Source of the DNA: Flavilitoribacter nigricans DSM 23189 = NBRC 102662
GTDB lineage: Bacteria > Bacteroidota > Bacteroidia > Chitinophagales > Saprospiraceae
Assembly (NCBI RefSeq): GCF_002646595.1
Contig: NZ_PDUD01000009.1
Span: forward strand, 310,001 to 374,000
DNA length: 64,000 nucleotides
Direction of reading: 5' to 3'
Shown: positions 48,795-58,969 of the stretch, piece after piece
Layout of the letters: each line of letters starts with the position of its first letter
How positions within the stretch are numbered: the stretch's first letter is position 1
Notes under the pieces: generated by a model
The model's database searches: none
Told to the model about the DNA's origin: nothing
Seen by the model: the letters and a program-made list of their open reading frames with translations, nothing else
Program-made: the position numbers and the translations under genes

Positions 48795-49568
48795 CTATTC
48801 CCGGCTTTGTACCCAGAGTTCACCGTGTAACTTATAAGCCAGGATCCCAAATCCTTTTTTCAGATAAAAATGGAGATAGGGTGCTCCATTATAAGTTTCA
48901 CTTACCTTAAACTCTATGACCTCCCCGTATTCGGTCCCCAGTAAAGTGATGGAGTTGTGGTAGGTGCGTTTCCGGGTACTATAATTTTCCGCCATGGCAT
49001 CTACCGAGTGGTAAAAATTAGCAATGTTCGACAGGTTCCGGCTTTGGAACAAAATGATCCGCAGAATCGGATCGGCCGGTGCTTCGTTGGTGATCTCATT
49101 GACAAAATAGGATAACTCCAGATGGAGCGTATCCGGGCCAAATTGAGTTCCCAGGAATTCGAGGTGAGCGGTTTCATTCTGCTGGCAAACGATGTCCACA
49201 TGTTCGGTGCTGGCGGAGCAATTGAAGGTACTGCGCGACCGGTAGATGTAGTGCGCCCGGCTCGTGATCTCCAGTTCGGCGCTTTCACCGGCTGCATTGA
49301 GGTAGGAAACCGACGCAGCGGGATCCTTACACAACATCGGTACCCAGGCGTAATCCTCCGCTTCCAAGAATTTGGTTTCCGCCAGTTCGTAAACATTGCA
49401 AACGAGGAGATGACCCGCAGCAGAACATTCGCCCGGGTCGCTTACCAGTGGTAGCTGGTCATTGGGACAGGCAAAATCCGTCAGATCTTCCAGGGGGAGA
49501 TCCCTTTCTTTTTGGCACCCCAGACAAAGGAGCAGCGCCAGTCCGATCATCAAATTTGGTGATTTCAT
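48795..49568 (-). CDS. Lipoprotein of unknown function
   Basis: 257 residues. Lipoprotein signal (LALLLCLGC, Cys18), then a Cys-rich stretch (FACPNDQLPL, DPGECSAAGH, LLVCNVYEL) that may form disulfides. The remainder is beta-rich, with charged loops and an aromatic end (APYLHFYLKKGFGILAYKLHGELWVQ). I recognise no family or catalytic motif. It is transcribed toward the HxlR gene with a 131-bp gap and may be separate. Confidence 0.75.
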   Translation of the reverse strand: MKSPNLMIGLALLLCLGCQKERDLPLEDLTDFACPNDQLPLVSDPGECSAAGHLLVCNVYELAETKFLEAEDYAWVPMLCKDPAASVSYLNAAGESAELEITSRAHYIYRSRSTFNCSASTEHVDIVCQQNETAHLEFLGTQFGPDTLHLELSYFVNEITNEAPADPILRIILFQSRNLSNIANFYHSVDAMAENYSTRKRTYHNSITLLGTEYGEVIEFKVSETYNGAPYLHFYLKKGFGILAYKLHGELWVQSRE

Positions 49569-49921
49569 AGATCATTAGAGATTGCGTTCCAGAGGTTAGA
49601 CGATAAAAATGGCCAGACCGTTGGGGCCGGGGCGTAAATTTCCGGTCATCCACCATCTGCTTTTCTGCACCCGGCTAATAAAAAAACCTTCCGAAATTGC
49701 TTCCGGAAGGCTTCTAAATCCTATTCGATTTGCGATTGAGAGTGTAATCCTCTCTTCAGATCTTTTTGTGCAGTGGCCGCTCGTTGACCGCTCTACGAGA
49801 CATGAAGTAAGGACTCGAACAGGGGGTAAATCCCAATATTATGGGTAAACGGGTGCGGGCCTTTCCATTCGCCGTTTCCCGGCTTCCGGGAAGACGACAG
49901 ACCGGCCTCACCCGTGTAGCT
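49569..49921. other. Intergenic region downstream of susD, locus 3
   Basis: 353 bp. It holds the terminator at 49680-49710 and, between 49730 and 49830, fragments that look like tRNA arms in the wrong order; no intact tRNA was found. No coding frame is convincing. Confidence 0.5.
49680..49710 (-). terminator. Intrinsic terminator of the locus-3 susCD unit
   Basis: On the minus strand CCTTCCG, a 10-base loop, CGGAAGG, then a seven-base T-run. It is about 210 bp past the susD stop. Confidence 0.8.
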
Positions 49922-51607
49922 TTATTTTGCCCACCACAGTTTGGTATCCTGCTGGTCGGGGCCCTGCACACCGATGGCGGTACTTACGTTGTTGCCGTTG
50001 GTATTCAGAGCCTGGTTGCCGTAGCGCAGGCGCTGCGGATATTTGCCGTTGATATCGCCGGGGGAATACAGATCGTTATCATCTACACCGTTCGCCAGGG
50101 AAGTCGGATAGCCGGTATCCCGCACGATGGCCCAGGCTTCGAAACCATCCGTAAAGGCCGCGATCCAGCGCTGGGTAGCGATCTTTTCCAGTTGGGCGTC
50201 CATATCACCGTCGAGGGTAGCCATCGGAGAGTTGGCCAGGTAAACTTCGATATCAGCATCACCGATATTCCAGATTTTCATAGCCTGCCGGATACCTTCG
50301 CTGTACATTTCCTGTGCGTCATCCGAGCCCAAACCTCTAACGGCTGCTTCGGCACGCAGGAAGTAAGCTTCGGCGGTAGTCATGATGATCTCGGGGAAAA
50401 TATCACCGGAGTTCTTTCTGCGGATCACCCATTCGTCCGGCTTAGAGAAAAACTCGTAAGCGGCATAAGGCTGCGTCTCACCGTTCAGGCGTACGGGCTG
50501 ACCGACAAAGTAGGTGTCCTCAGCCATGGTGATGGTGGTCGTCGTTCCATCGGTAGTTACGTCCAGTTCCACACCGGCGCTTTCCAGTTCCTGCAGCATG
50601 AAATCCAGACGCTTCTGATGCAGTTCCGCTTCGGTACCGTCCGGAGTTTCAATGGTTACCGTACCACCCGGAGCCGGATCGGCGTAAGCATCCAGACGCG
50701 GGTCATTGTTATCGCGCAGCAGATCGATCATGATCTTACTCATTTTCCAGTCAGATCCCCGGCCGAAATTGTAGTATACGTCACCGTAAGCGGCGCTTCC
50801 CCACTGGGAAATCTCGATATCTTTTTCCAGCAAAGCATTGTCACTGTCACTTTCCAGAAGAGGAGCAGCCAGCGCCTCGGAGATCGCAGCATTGGCGAAG
50901 TCCGCACCCGGCGCACCCAGTGCACGCATAGCGATCCGTAACTTTAGCGTATTGGCCAGTTTTTTCCACTTTTGCAGATCACCGCCGTAGTACAGGTCAT
51001 TCTCACCTACATCGTCTACATTCGCTCCGGTACGGTCGGCATCGCCGATCGTGGTCATTGCTTCGTTCAGCTCGCTGATCAAACCGGCGTAGATCGTACT
51101 TTGCTCATCGTATTTGGGCAGGGTAATGTCCCGGTTTACCGCTTCCGTATAAGGGATCATCCCGAAAGCGTCGGTATACATCTGGAAGTACAGCCCGCGC
51201 ATGATCTGACCCATGGCGTACATGTATTCGTTTTCGAATTCACCACCGCGCTCTACCAGACGCATGAAGTTATCCAAACCTCCGATGTAACCGGATAGCC
51301 AGCCCCAGGAAGCGTCGGTATAGGCGCTGTTGTAGGAGTAGCCCAGTCCGTCGTTCCACCAGCACCCTCTGAAACCAAAGGTCACCTGACCGGCGTAACG
51401 GTCGGCGTGGATCAGGTGGGCCCGCCAGTACGGAAAGCGGTTGGGCGCGTACAGTTGGAATTGCGGCTGGGTCAGAAAGAACTTACCACTGACCTCATCG
51501 CTGGTAAACCCGGATGGGTTCACGTTGATATCGTTAAAATCGCCGGTACACTGAGCTACGAACATAGCCGTCAGCACCAGGCACAACATTTTTATTTTAG
51601 ATCTCAT
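49922..51607 (-). CDS. SusD/RagB-superfamily outer-membrane lipoprotein, locus 3
   Basis: 561 residues from the ATG at 51607 (MRSKIKMLCLVLTAMFVAQC, lipobox Cys20); 19 upstream in-frame codons are not signal-like. The sequence (GDFNDINVNPSGFT, then YMYAMGQIMRGLYFQMYTDAFGMIPYTEA) follows the SusD-like_2 branch rather than classic SusD. Near the end it has EIIMTTAEAYFLRAEAAVRGLG and the typical RWIAAFTDGFEAWAI. It pairs with the SusC encoded 104 bp upstream. No glycoside hydrolase, sulfatase or peptidase is linked, so the nutrient is unknown; SusD-like_2 pairs often serve peptides or other non-glycan substrates. Confidence 0.92.
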   Translation of the reverse strand: MRSKIKMLCLVLTAMFVAQCTGDFNDINVNPSGFTSDEVSGKFFLTQPQFQLYAPNRFPYWRAHLIHADRYAGQVTFGFRGCWWNDGLGYSYNSAYTDASWGWLSGYIGGLDNFMRLVERGGEFENEYMYAMGQIMRGLYFQMYTDAFGMIPYTEAVNRDITLPKYDEQSTIYAGLISELNEAMTTIGDADRTGANVDDVGENDLYYGGDLQKWKKLANTLKLRIAMRALGAPGADFANAAISEALAAPLLESDSDNALLEKDIEISQWGSAAYGDVYYNFGRGSDWKMSKIMIDLLRDNNDPRLDAYADPAPGGTVTIETPDGTEAELHQKRLDFMLQELESAGVELDVTTDGTTTTITMAEDTYFVGQPVRLNGETQPYAAYEFFSKPDEWVIRRKNSGDIFPEIIMTTAEAYFLRAEAAVRGLGSDDAQEMYSEGIRQAMKIWNIGDADIEVYLANSPMATLDGDMDAQLEKIATQRWIAAFTDGFEAWAIVRDTGYPTSLANGVDDNDLYSPGDINGKYPQRLRYGNQALNTNGNNVSTAIGVQGPDQQDTKLWWAK

Positions 51608-51711
51608 TTTTTTAGTTTTTCTAGCTGAAATTTCGGAGAATCTCTCCAATAGATTATTAACCAAGGTCTTTTAATTTATAAAAAATTATCAACCTGTACC
51701 AAGGGTTAATC

Positions 51712-54700
51712 TTAGAATTTCAGGCTAATGTTAAACCCAATACTTCTCAGGGTCGGCAGGTTATTACTCAGAATACCCATACCGTTGTTGGAGGTACCCA
51801 GGCTCGCTTCCGGATCTACGTGCGGAATGTCCTTGGACAAAAAGAACAGGTTCCGTCCGATCAGGCTGATATTGGCTCCCTGCAGGAATGAGTTACCAAA
51901 AGCCGAAGCCGGAATGTTATACCCCAGTACAAATTCGCGGAGGCGAATGTTATCCTGATTGAAGACGTAGTTGGCGCCGATACCGGAATAAGCTCCCCAG
52001 TACTGCTGAGCGGTGATCTGGGTCGTATTCGGTACAAAGGTTCCATCTTCCTGCTCCACTACACCGTCCACGGTGATACCACCATCGCGGTACTGCAGAC
52101 TTTCTACCGAGGCACCGGAACCGTCCAGGCTGGCGTTGGTCGCAGAATACACCTGACCACCGATACGGGCGTCGATCAGGAAGCGAAGCATCAGGTTCTT
52201 GTAGGTCAGGGTATTGGACAGACCTCCGATCCAGTCCGGCTGGGCATTACCCAACAGGGTGCGATCCGTGGAAGCCAGAGGAATACCGTTGGAGTTTACG
52301 ATCACCTGTCCGGCATCATTGGTCCGCCAGGTCGTACCGTAGATGTCACCGTATCCGCCGCCGACAGTTGCCTGAATGGCGATGTTACCGGAGTTGGTGG
52401 TATTCAGGGTATGGCTTTCCAGGTCCTCGATCAACTCAACCAGTTCGTTTTCGTTCGCGGTGAAATTGAAAGACAGATCCCAGTTGAAACTGCCCGTACG
52501 GATGGGCGAACCGCCGATCAGGAATTCCACCCCGGTGTTGGTAACTTTACCGATGTTCTCGCGGAAGGCGGAGAATCCGGTTGCAGCCGGTACCGGTACG
52601 TCGTAGATCAGGTCGGTAGACTCAATATTGTACCAGGACATATCTAAGTACAGGCGGTTCCGCAGCATGCGCAGTTCCACTCCGAATTCCAGAGAGTTGA
52701 TGCTTTCCGGCAGCAGGCTCTCGCTCTTTCTGACCGCATCGCGGGATAGGGTCGTGCGTCCCAGATAACCGTCCTGAGCTACAAAGTAAAGCGTATTCAA
52801 CTGGTAAGGATCCGTGTCGTTACCCACTTCGGCGTAGTTACCTCTAACTTTGATCAGGTCAAAGGTAGCTCCGTTCGGATCGAGGAAGCGATCCAGCAGG
52901 AAGGACAGACCGAATGAAGGATAGAAGTACGAGCGGTTGTCTTCGGGCAAGGTAGAAGACCAGTCGTTACGCCCCGTGATATCCAGGTAAATGAAATTGT
53001 CGTAGGAAATAGAAGCCGAAGCATACAGCGAGTTCACCTTCTTCTCACGCAGCGGCGTGTAGAAAGGATCATTCTCTACCGTGTTCGCCAGGATCGGACG
53101 AGTCGGGATCTTGAAGTTGCTCGAGGTGAAGCGCACGCCTTCGCCCGTACGGTAGGAAGCGTTACCACCCAGATTCACATTGATATTTAAACTGGAACCG
53201 ACATCCTTATTGATCATGAACAGGAAGTCCGCGTTGGTTTCCGTGTTCCGGGCATTGCTCGCGCTGAGCGCACCCTGCTTCACAAAGTGGTGGCCGGGTT
53301 GCGTAATGCCTTCTCCCTGTACGTTGGTCACGTCCGTACCGACCCGTGCGAATGCAGACAGCCAGTCGGTGAACTGGTACGTCAGTTTGGCAAAGCTCAG
53401 CAGGCGTTCGCGGCGGTTGAAGTTGCGGTCGTGGTTCAGGAGCCAGTACGGGTTGGCACCCAGAGCGGAATAGGAAACCGCATCCAGAGACTCATCCGGA
53501 TACTGGTAAGTTTCCAGATCCTGAATGGCCACGTTTCTCGGCATATAGTATAGGTAAGACAGCACCCCTTCCGAACCCTGGGAAACTTTATTGTTCAGTT
53601 CCTGGGAGAAGTAGGTCGCTTTGGCGTCCAGACTCAGACGGGAAGACAGGTTCATCTGCGTACGCAGGGTGAAGTTGTGGCTTTCCAGGTCCGAATTCGG
53701 CAGAATGGACTGCGTCTGGTTGTTGGTGTAAGAAAAGCGGGCGTTGAAGTCCTTGCTGCCGCCTTCCAGGGCCAGGGTGTTGATCACCTTCGGAGCCGTG
53801 CGGAAAAAGTCTTCCACATTGGTCGGTTGCGCCGTGTAGGGGCGGTTCTCACCGGTATAGTACAATTGCGAGCTACCGTCCAGTCGGGGTCCCCAGGAGC
53901 TGGATGCGCTCTTGAGATCCGTTACATTACCCGGTACGTTCTGGGCTGTACCTTGGCCGTATTCGTTCTGGTAATCCGGCAGGAACATTGGATTGTCAAA
54001 AGTGATGTTGGAATTGATGGATACGCCGATCCCCTGACGGGCCGTACCCTTCTTGGTCGTGATCAGCAGTACCCCGTTACTGGCCCGTGACCCGTACAGC
54101 GCCGCTGCGTTGGGACCTTTCAGTACGGAGATACTCTCAATATCGTCCGGGTTGATATCCGTGATACCACCGCCGGTCACGTTACTGTTGTAAACGCTAC
54201 CCCCACTGTTGGAGCCGGAAGCATCGATCGGCATACCGTCCACTACGATCAGCGGCTGGTTGTTGGAAGTAATGGAGTTGTTACCCCGGATAACGATCCG
54301 TGAACCGGCACCCGGTCCGCCGGTACCCTGTGTAATGTTTACACCGGCTACTTTACCGACCAGGGAGTTCAGCGGGTTGTGGTCTCTAACGGTAGAGATC
54401 TCGTCCGCCCCTACTTCGGTAATGGAATAACTCAGGGCTTTTTTCTCGCGGGAGATACCGATCGCGGTCACAACTACTTCGTCGAGTGCCGCCCCGAACT
54501 GGAGGGTCACATCAATCTGTGTACGCCCGCCGATATCAACGGATTGGGTGGCGTATCCGGTGTAGGAAAACTGGAGCGCGGTCACCTCATCCGGAAAAGC
54601 CAGCGTATAGTTGCCTTCCAGATCGGTCACAGTACCTATTGTAGTTCCTTGTGCCAGTACGTTCACCCCGATCAGCGGGTCGCCATTCTCATCCGCTACC

Positions 54701-54813
54701 GTTCCGCTCACCTCCTGTTGGGCGAAGCTGAACTGGTAGGACATCAAGACCATTATCATCAGCAATAATGATCGACCGTACCTAATAAAATAGGGTTGGG
54801 AATAGGTAATCAT
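51712..54813 (-). CDS. SusC/RagA TonB-dependent transporter without STN domain, locus 3
   Basis: 1033 residues. Signal peptide about 1-32 (LLLMIMVLMSYQFSFAQQ), then directly the carboxypeptidase-regulatory-like domain (about 33-110, VSGTVADENGDPLIGVNVLAQG), the plug (VVVTAIGISREKKALSYS; SVLKGPNAAALYGSRASNGVLLI; about 115-240) and the barrel. Unlike the two other SusC proteins here it lacks the STN signalling domain, and no sigma or fecR gene is beside it, so it is probably not controlled by surface signalling. The susD gene starts 104 bp after its stop. Confidence 0.96.
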   Translation of the reverse strand: MITYSQPYFIRYGRSLLLMIMVLMSYQFSFAQQEVSGTVADENGDPLIGVNVLAQGTTIGTVTDLEGNYTLAFPDEVTALQFSYTGYATQSVDIGGRTQIDVTLQFGAALDEVVVTAIGISREKKALSYSITEVGADEISTVRDHNPLNSLVGKVAGVNITQGTGGPGAGSRIVIRGNNSITSNNQPLIVVDGMPIDASGSNSGGSVYNSNVTGGGITDINPDDIESISVLKGPNAAALYGSRASNGVLLITTKKGTARQGIGVSINSNITFDNPMFLPDYQNEYGQGTAQNVPGNVTDLKSASSSWGPRLDGSSQLYYTGENRPYTAQPTNVEDFFRTAPKVINTLALEGGSKDFNARFSYTNNQTQSILPNSDLESHNFTLRTQMNLSSRLSLDAKATYFSQELNNKVSQGSEGVLSYLYYMPRNVAIQDLETYQYPDESLDAVSYSALGANPYWLLNHDRNFNRRERLLSFAKLTYQFTDWLSAFARVGTDVTNVQGEGITQPGHHFVKQGALSASNARNTETNADFLFMINKDVGSSLNINVNLGGNASYRTGEGVRFTSSNFKIPTRPILANTVENDPFYTPLREKKVNSLYASASISYDNFIYLDITGRNDWSSTLPEDNRSYFYPSFGLSFLLDRFLDPNGATFDLIKVRGNYAEVGNDTDPYQLNTLYFVAQDGYLGRTTLSRDAVRKSESLLPESINSLEFGVELRMLRNRLYLDMSWYNIESTDLIYDVPVPAATGFSAFRENIGKVTNTGVEFLIGGSPIRTGSFNWDLSFNFTANENELVELIEDLESHTLNTTNSGNIAIQATVGGGYGDIYGTTWRTNDAGQVIVNSNGIPLASTDRTLLGNAQPDWIGGLSNTLTYKNLMLRFLIDARIGGQVYSATNASLDGSGASVESLQYRDGGITVDGVVEQEDGTFVPNTTQITAQQYWGAYSGIGANYVFNQDNIRLREFVLGYNIPASAFGNSFLQGANISLIGRNLFFLSKDIPHVDPEASLGTSNNGMGILSNNLPTLRSIGFNISLKF

Positions 54814-55440
54814 AAATAGTGAATTTAAAGTGAAAAATTGATTGTCTGTCCTAGTGTATAGTCGTTTTCGTCTAATCCATTATCTGATTGACAGACTTTA
54901 GTTTCTAAGTAATTGTCGTGCATGGGGCTACCGGGTTTTTAGTTGGCTTGAGTCCCGGCGGGGGGAAGTTTTTTAGTTTAATATGCTATACAATACTAAA
55001 ATATACAATAAAAATACAGGCTCTAAACAAAACAATATTTTGATTAGCGCTTACATTACTAAAGGTAGTGCATTCCGTTAACGCACACGGAATGTTAAAA
55101 CAATATTAAAATTTTTTTCTTTTATAACCTAAAAATTGCAAAAGAAAAGCTCTCCACGGGGAGTTTTGCTAGATGAACGAGGCGTTTCTCCGGATGAAAG
55201 TAAAAATGCCCGATACAAGGCGGTATGGGAAGTTCCGACACCAGTTTGGTCAGTATCCGCTGGATCCCAAAGCGCTCAACCCTGCTAGTTTTGGCGACCT
55301 CAGTACCAGAACGGACATACACCGGTATTCTTCGGAAACCGGGAAATGAAGAGTGTATTTCGGGTATTGCTGCACTCCGGGTGGAGTGCAGCAATAACGG
55401 AGGCATACAGTGGGATGAGGAGTTACGGAAAGTGGTTAGG
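54814..55440. other. Intergenic region between susC (locus 3) and the thioredoxin-fold gene
   Basis: 627 bp, AT-rich on the left. No convincing gene: a 130-codon minus frame at 55122-55514 overlaps the next gene and has no domain. Hairpins are seen at 55071-55094 (CATTCCGT/ACGGAATG) and 55365-55396 (listed). No clear TAnnTTTG promoter for susC was found. Confidence 0.5.
55365..55396. terminator. Perfect 14-bp hairpin past the thioredoxin-fold gene
   Basis: TATTGCTGCACTCC, a 4-base loop, then the exact complement. It lies 45 bp past the minus-strand stop at 55441. No T-run, so termination or 3'-end protection is inferred. Confidence 0.5.
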
Positions 55441-57015
55441 TCAATAGCCAAAATTTTGGAAGACCTGCTCCTGTAGGGCCTCAAAGTCACCGGGCCGGGC
55501 GGCATTTTTTTCAACGATCTTCCCTTTGCTAACCATCAGGTAATGAGGGTATTCCATCGAGAGTTCACCCAGTCCGAGTGCTGCGGCCAGTTCTTTTTTG
55601 AGCGCCGCGCTCGCCCGCAGGTGATATCCCCCGAGTCGTCTTTCGAACAATTGCTGGAACCAGGCTTCTTCATTTTCCGGATCGTCGACCGAAATATATA
55701 GCCGCTCCACACGGAATCGATCCAGTAATTTTTCGGTCTGATCCTGGAATGCAAAATCCTCCCGGCAGCTTTCGCATCCGCTGGACCAGATGGTGATATA
55801 AAGGTTCTTGCCGCCCACTACATTCTGGGAGCTTTCCTTCAATAGGGACAAGTCCCAGGTTTCATCCAGGATGACCGGTTGCCAGAGATCCGCTTCGTCC
55901 GAGCGGACGCGGGATTTGACCTTCACTCCCGTGGCGGCCATCCTTCGCTCCGGTCTTTTTTTATTGGCGCTGTTCTCCTGTGACCACTGGATGGCCCTGC
56001 GGTATTTGCTGCGGGGATACAGGCGGAAAAAGAAATCGGTCTGCCCGTCGAGCCACTGATTATCTCCCTGCAGGATCTGGTAGTAGGTATACAACATCTG
56101 TGCGAACAGGTGTTCGCGTAATGATCCATCTTCAATCTGATAAATTCCCGGAAAGGCATCCTGCAGGATGTAGGACTTTCCTCTCACCGTAACCGTATCG
56201 TTGGGCATCCCGAAGAAATGATCGGACCCGATGGCCAGGGCCCGCTGGAAACTAAAGTAGTTAATGGCGTATAGGCTGCCCTGTTTCCCGTAAAGCCGCT
56301 TCTCCTCCAGGGGCGGATAGGCCGCAAAGACCGCTTCCGCGAGATGTTGCCGGTCTTCAATGGATAACTGTTCAAATTCGGTGTAGGATTTGCCGTACAA
56401 TTGGGAGACAGCATTACTCAGCAGCGGGGTTTCCACGTACCCGCGCACCAGATCGTAATAGCCCGTATCGATCTTCCCGGCGGCCAGTAATTGATCTACC
56501 GGTTGGAGCTGCCGGGTAAATTCCCGCTGGAGCTCTTCGAATAGCCGGTCCTTCGATGTTTTGGGCAGAAATGCGTTCATCCGGTCCATGTAATAGATCG
56601 GAGGGAAATATTCGTGGGCGTACAAAAACTGGTGTCCGGCCGCATTCGGACCACTTATCTCACTGTAGATCAGATCCGAGGCCGGCAGGGATCGGTTCAC
56701 GTCAATTTCCACGCCGATCGTGTCCCCCGGGAAAACGATCAGCGGAACTACCTTGCGACCAATTTCCGTCTGAAAACTCAGGCGCAATTCAAGAGGCTCC
56801 TCCATTTCCGGCAGTTGGACCGTCAGGGTATCCCCTATCCAAAGCAGGCTGTCGGTCTGGTTGCCCGCAGCGATATCGGCATTATACTTGCTCTGCGAAA
56901 CAAAAATGAAAGGATAGGGATATTCATTGGCGTTGATGCGGACCACACTTTGTGCGTAAATAGTGGATGACAGGCTAAGTCCGGCAAATGCCAGTATCAA
57001 CAAGATGCGTTGCAT
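55441..57015 (-). CDS. Secreted thioredoxin-fold (TlpA-like) protein
   Basis: 524 residues. Signal peptide about 1-21 (MQRILLILAFAGLSLSSTIYA). The first 370 residues are a large helical/beta region without a recognised domain, containing FPGDTIGVEIDVN, a strand pair typical of Bacteroidota TlpA-like proteins. The C-terminal 150 residues are a thioredoxin fold with the active site WSSGCESCRED (CxxC, Cys about 413 and 416), DDPENEEAWFQQL and MEYPHYLMVSKG (cis-Pro region changed). It probably reduces or isomerises disulfides in the periplasm. Partner and pathway are unknown; locus 3 and the amidohydrolase gene flank it at distances above 300 bp. Confidence 0.86.
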   Translation of the reverse strand: MQRILLILAFAGLSLSSTIYAQSVVRINANEYPYPFIFVSQSKYNADIAAGNQTDSLLWIGDTLTVQLPEMEEPLELRLSFQTEIGRKVVPLIVFPGDTIGVEIDVNRSLPASDLIYSEISGPNAAGHQFLYAHEYFPPIYYMDRMNAFLPKTSKDRLFEELQREFTRQLQPVDQLLAAGKIDTGYYDLVRGYVETPLLSNAVSQLYGKSYTEFEQLSIEDRQHLAEAVFAAYPPLEEKRLYGKQGSLYAINYFSFQRALAIGSDHFFGMPNDTVTVRGKSYILQDAFPGIYQIEDGSLREHLFAQMLYTYYQILQGDNQWLDGQTDFFFRLYPRSKYRRAIQWSQENSANKKRPERRMAATGVKVKSRVRSDEADLWQPVILDETWDLSLLKESSQNVVGGKNLYITIWSSGCESCREDFAFQDQTEKLLDRFRVERLYISVDDPENEEAWFQQLFERRLGGYHLRASAALKKELAAALGLGELSMEYPHYLMVSKGKIVEKNAARPGDFEALQEQVFQNFGY

Positions 57016-57323
57016 GGATACGAAATTTAAGATTTTAGCTCCGGTGCGTGATCAATTAAACGGGAAAGGTAGACGCAAACCAATACAGCGGCACCCTTCG
57101 TACCGCCCATAACTTTGCTCCGATTTTCTTCCCGGCGGCTGTCTCCCGGTCCGATCACACTTCTATCAACAAATATTCAGACACCCACCGGTGTGCAGTT
57201 TGCCGGTCGGTAGTGCTGCCATTAACTTTAATCGAACGTCCGATCGAAAGGATTATTTCCCGCCCTTCATGAACCTTTTTAACCGGGATATTACCCATAG
57301 TACCCCATTTATCCGCCTTCGGT
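57016..57323. other. Intergenic region upstream of the thioredoxin-fold gene
   Basis: 308 bp without a gene. A TAACTTTG box on the plus strand (57110-57117) points toward the amidohydrolase gene from its 3' side, so any transcript would be antisense; no -33 element or frame supports it. Confidence 0.4.
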
Positions 57324-58781
57324 TCACTCTGCCGCCAGTTCGGACAGCCAGGCATCCAGAGCAGAACGGTCGTATAGTTTACCCGCTCTGATCACTGATT
57401 CGATCGTCTGGGTATTGGTAATATCCTCCAGTGGATTGGCCCGAAGCAATACCAGATCCGCCAGTTTTCCGGACTCGATCGTCCCCAGGGAATCCTGCAA
57501 GTTAAAATATTCTGCCGGACGAACCGTAGCGGCCTCCAGCGCCTGGATGGGCGTGAGTCCGGATTCCACCAGCAGGCGCAGTTCTTCGTGCAGACTGAAA
57601 CCCGGGGTCAGAAAAGCGATCGGGCAATCCGTACCGGCCATGATCCCCACGCCGGCTGCCGGCAGCCGGCTTACCATATCCTGCCCCCAGGCCGCAAAGA
57701 TCCGGCTACTGGTATCGATGGGCAGGTCTGCAGCCACGAGTGAATTGCGGGTCCAGCGCGCGGCCGCACTGTCGGGCAGGTACTGGTATTGCTCCCGCCA
57801 GGATTCGCGGGCGTAGACCCGGTTGACGCGGGCCATTACGATGGTGAGGGTAGGCACCAGCCAGGTGCCGTTCTCGGCCAGAGCCGCCAGTACTCCGGCG
57901 CGGGTGAGGGAGTCTGCATGCTCGATCGCATAAGTCCGGTGCATCTGGTGCAAGCGGCTCCGGAGATCGCCCCCGGCCTCTCCCCTGCCCTCGCGCAGGT
58001 TCACCCGCCGTACTTCCAGCAACTGTTCCCAGTTGTCCGTGCAGGACATTTCCAGGTTGCGCATGTGTTCAATACTGCGAAGCCCGGCGGACGAAGCGCT
58101 CACTACATCCATACTCAGCGGAACGTGGCCGGTCACGGGTAGCCCCCGCTTTTCGGCTTCCTCCAAAAGCGCGCGGTAAACCGGCGGACTCAGCATTTCG
58201 TAGGCCTTCAACAGGTCGACTCCCGCCGCGTCCAGCTCGGCCACGATGGCCCGAACTTCCTCCACCGTACCGGCTTCCACCGCCAGTTCCGGCCGCCCGG
58301 GGCTACTGCCGTCGTACACACGTGGCCGCCCGTCGATCAGCGGCCCGGCGATCATGACTCTCGGTGCGCTTTCCGGTGCGGCCGCTGCGGCATCCTTCCA
58401 GGGCTTAACCAGATCGAGTTTTCCGCCCGTATCGCGGATACTGGTAATCCCGTTCACCAGAAACAGGCGAAACATCGCCGGCGAGATATCCGGTTCGAAG
58501 GCCAGGTGAACGTGGGCATCCCAGAGCCCGGGGATCAGGTATTTGCCGCTACCATCAACGGACGGCACCTGATCCGGAACCGCTACCTCCCCCGCAGGGT
58601 GTACCGCCAGGATCTTATCGTCCCGGAGAAATACCGTTCTATTTTCCTGTAAACCACGTTCAGCGTCAATAACATGGACGGAAGTGATCGCCAGCGTAGC
58701 CTGCTCCAGGGCGTTATCCGGGGTATTGCAGGCCAACAGACTGCCGAGCAGGCACAGCAGTGCCAGTGTCATTCTTTGCAT
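57324..58781 (-). CDS. Amidohydrolase-family lipoprotein
   Basis: 485 residues. Lipobox LLGSLLAC (Cys18). The metallo-dependent hydrolase fold shows DAHVHLA (first His pair, about 94-98), DLLKAYE (Lys, about 195), VTGHVP (His, about 220), SIEHMRN (His, about 240) and AGTDCPIAF (Asp, about 390); PGFSLHEELRLLVESGLTPIQALEAAT and the final KLADLVLLRANPL are typical of the imidazolonepropionase-like group. Such enzymes cleave amide or ester bonds, sometimes as prolidases; the substrate here is not predictable. It is 188 bp downstream of the DoxX-like gene on the same strand. Confidence 0.9.
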   Translation of the reverse strand: MQRMTLALLCLLGSLLACNTPDNALEQATLAITSVHVIDAERGLQENRTVFLRDDKILAVHPAGEVAVPDQVPSVDGSGKYLIPGLWDAHVHLAFEPDISPAMFRLFLVNGITSIRDTGGKLDLVKPWKDAAAAAPESAPRVMIAGPLIDGRPRVYDGSSPGRPELAVEAGTVEEVRAIVAELDAAGVDLLKAYEMLSPPVYRALLEEAEKRGLPVTGHVPLSMDVVSASSAGLRSIEHMRNLEMSCTDNWEQLLEVRRVNLREGRGEAGGDLRSRLHQMHRTYAIEHADSLTRAGVLAALAENGTWLVPTLTIVMARVNRVYARESWREQYQYLPDSAAARWTRNSLVAADLPIDTSSRIFAAWGQDMVSRLPAAGVGIMAGTDCPIAFLTPGFSLHEELRLLVESGLTPIQALEAATVRPAEYFNLQDSLGTIESGKLADLVLLRANPLEDITNTQTIESVIRAGKLYDRSALDAWLSELAAE

Positions 58782-58969
58782 ACTAGTCTTTTTGAAGATT
58801 TAAACCGGGCTTTGGTCTATTTCGGTCATTTGGTGGTTATGGGTGTGGCCGGAGGATCGACGCGTATAGTATAATGTACTGCCCATAATTATCACTATCC
58901 TGTCTTGCAGTACTTTACTTTTCGCCCCAATACCCCGCTCCAAAACCTTTACTCATAAAGCACCGTGCT

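Noticed and set aside
49730-49830. Sequence resembling tRNA arms on the minus strand (GTTCGAGTCC, TAGAGCGG, a GAGAG/CTCTC stem with a 7-base loop)
   Set aside because: The arms are in the wrong order, the T-arm stem does not pair and the loop lacks T33. It cannot fold into a cloverleaf; at most it is a decayed tRNA fragment.
55122-55514. 130-codon minus-strand frame
   Set aside because: Overlaps the end of the thioredoxin-fold gene in another frame and has no recognisable features.
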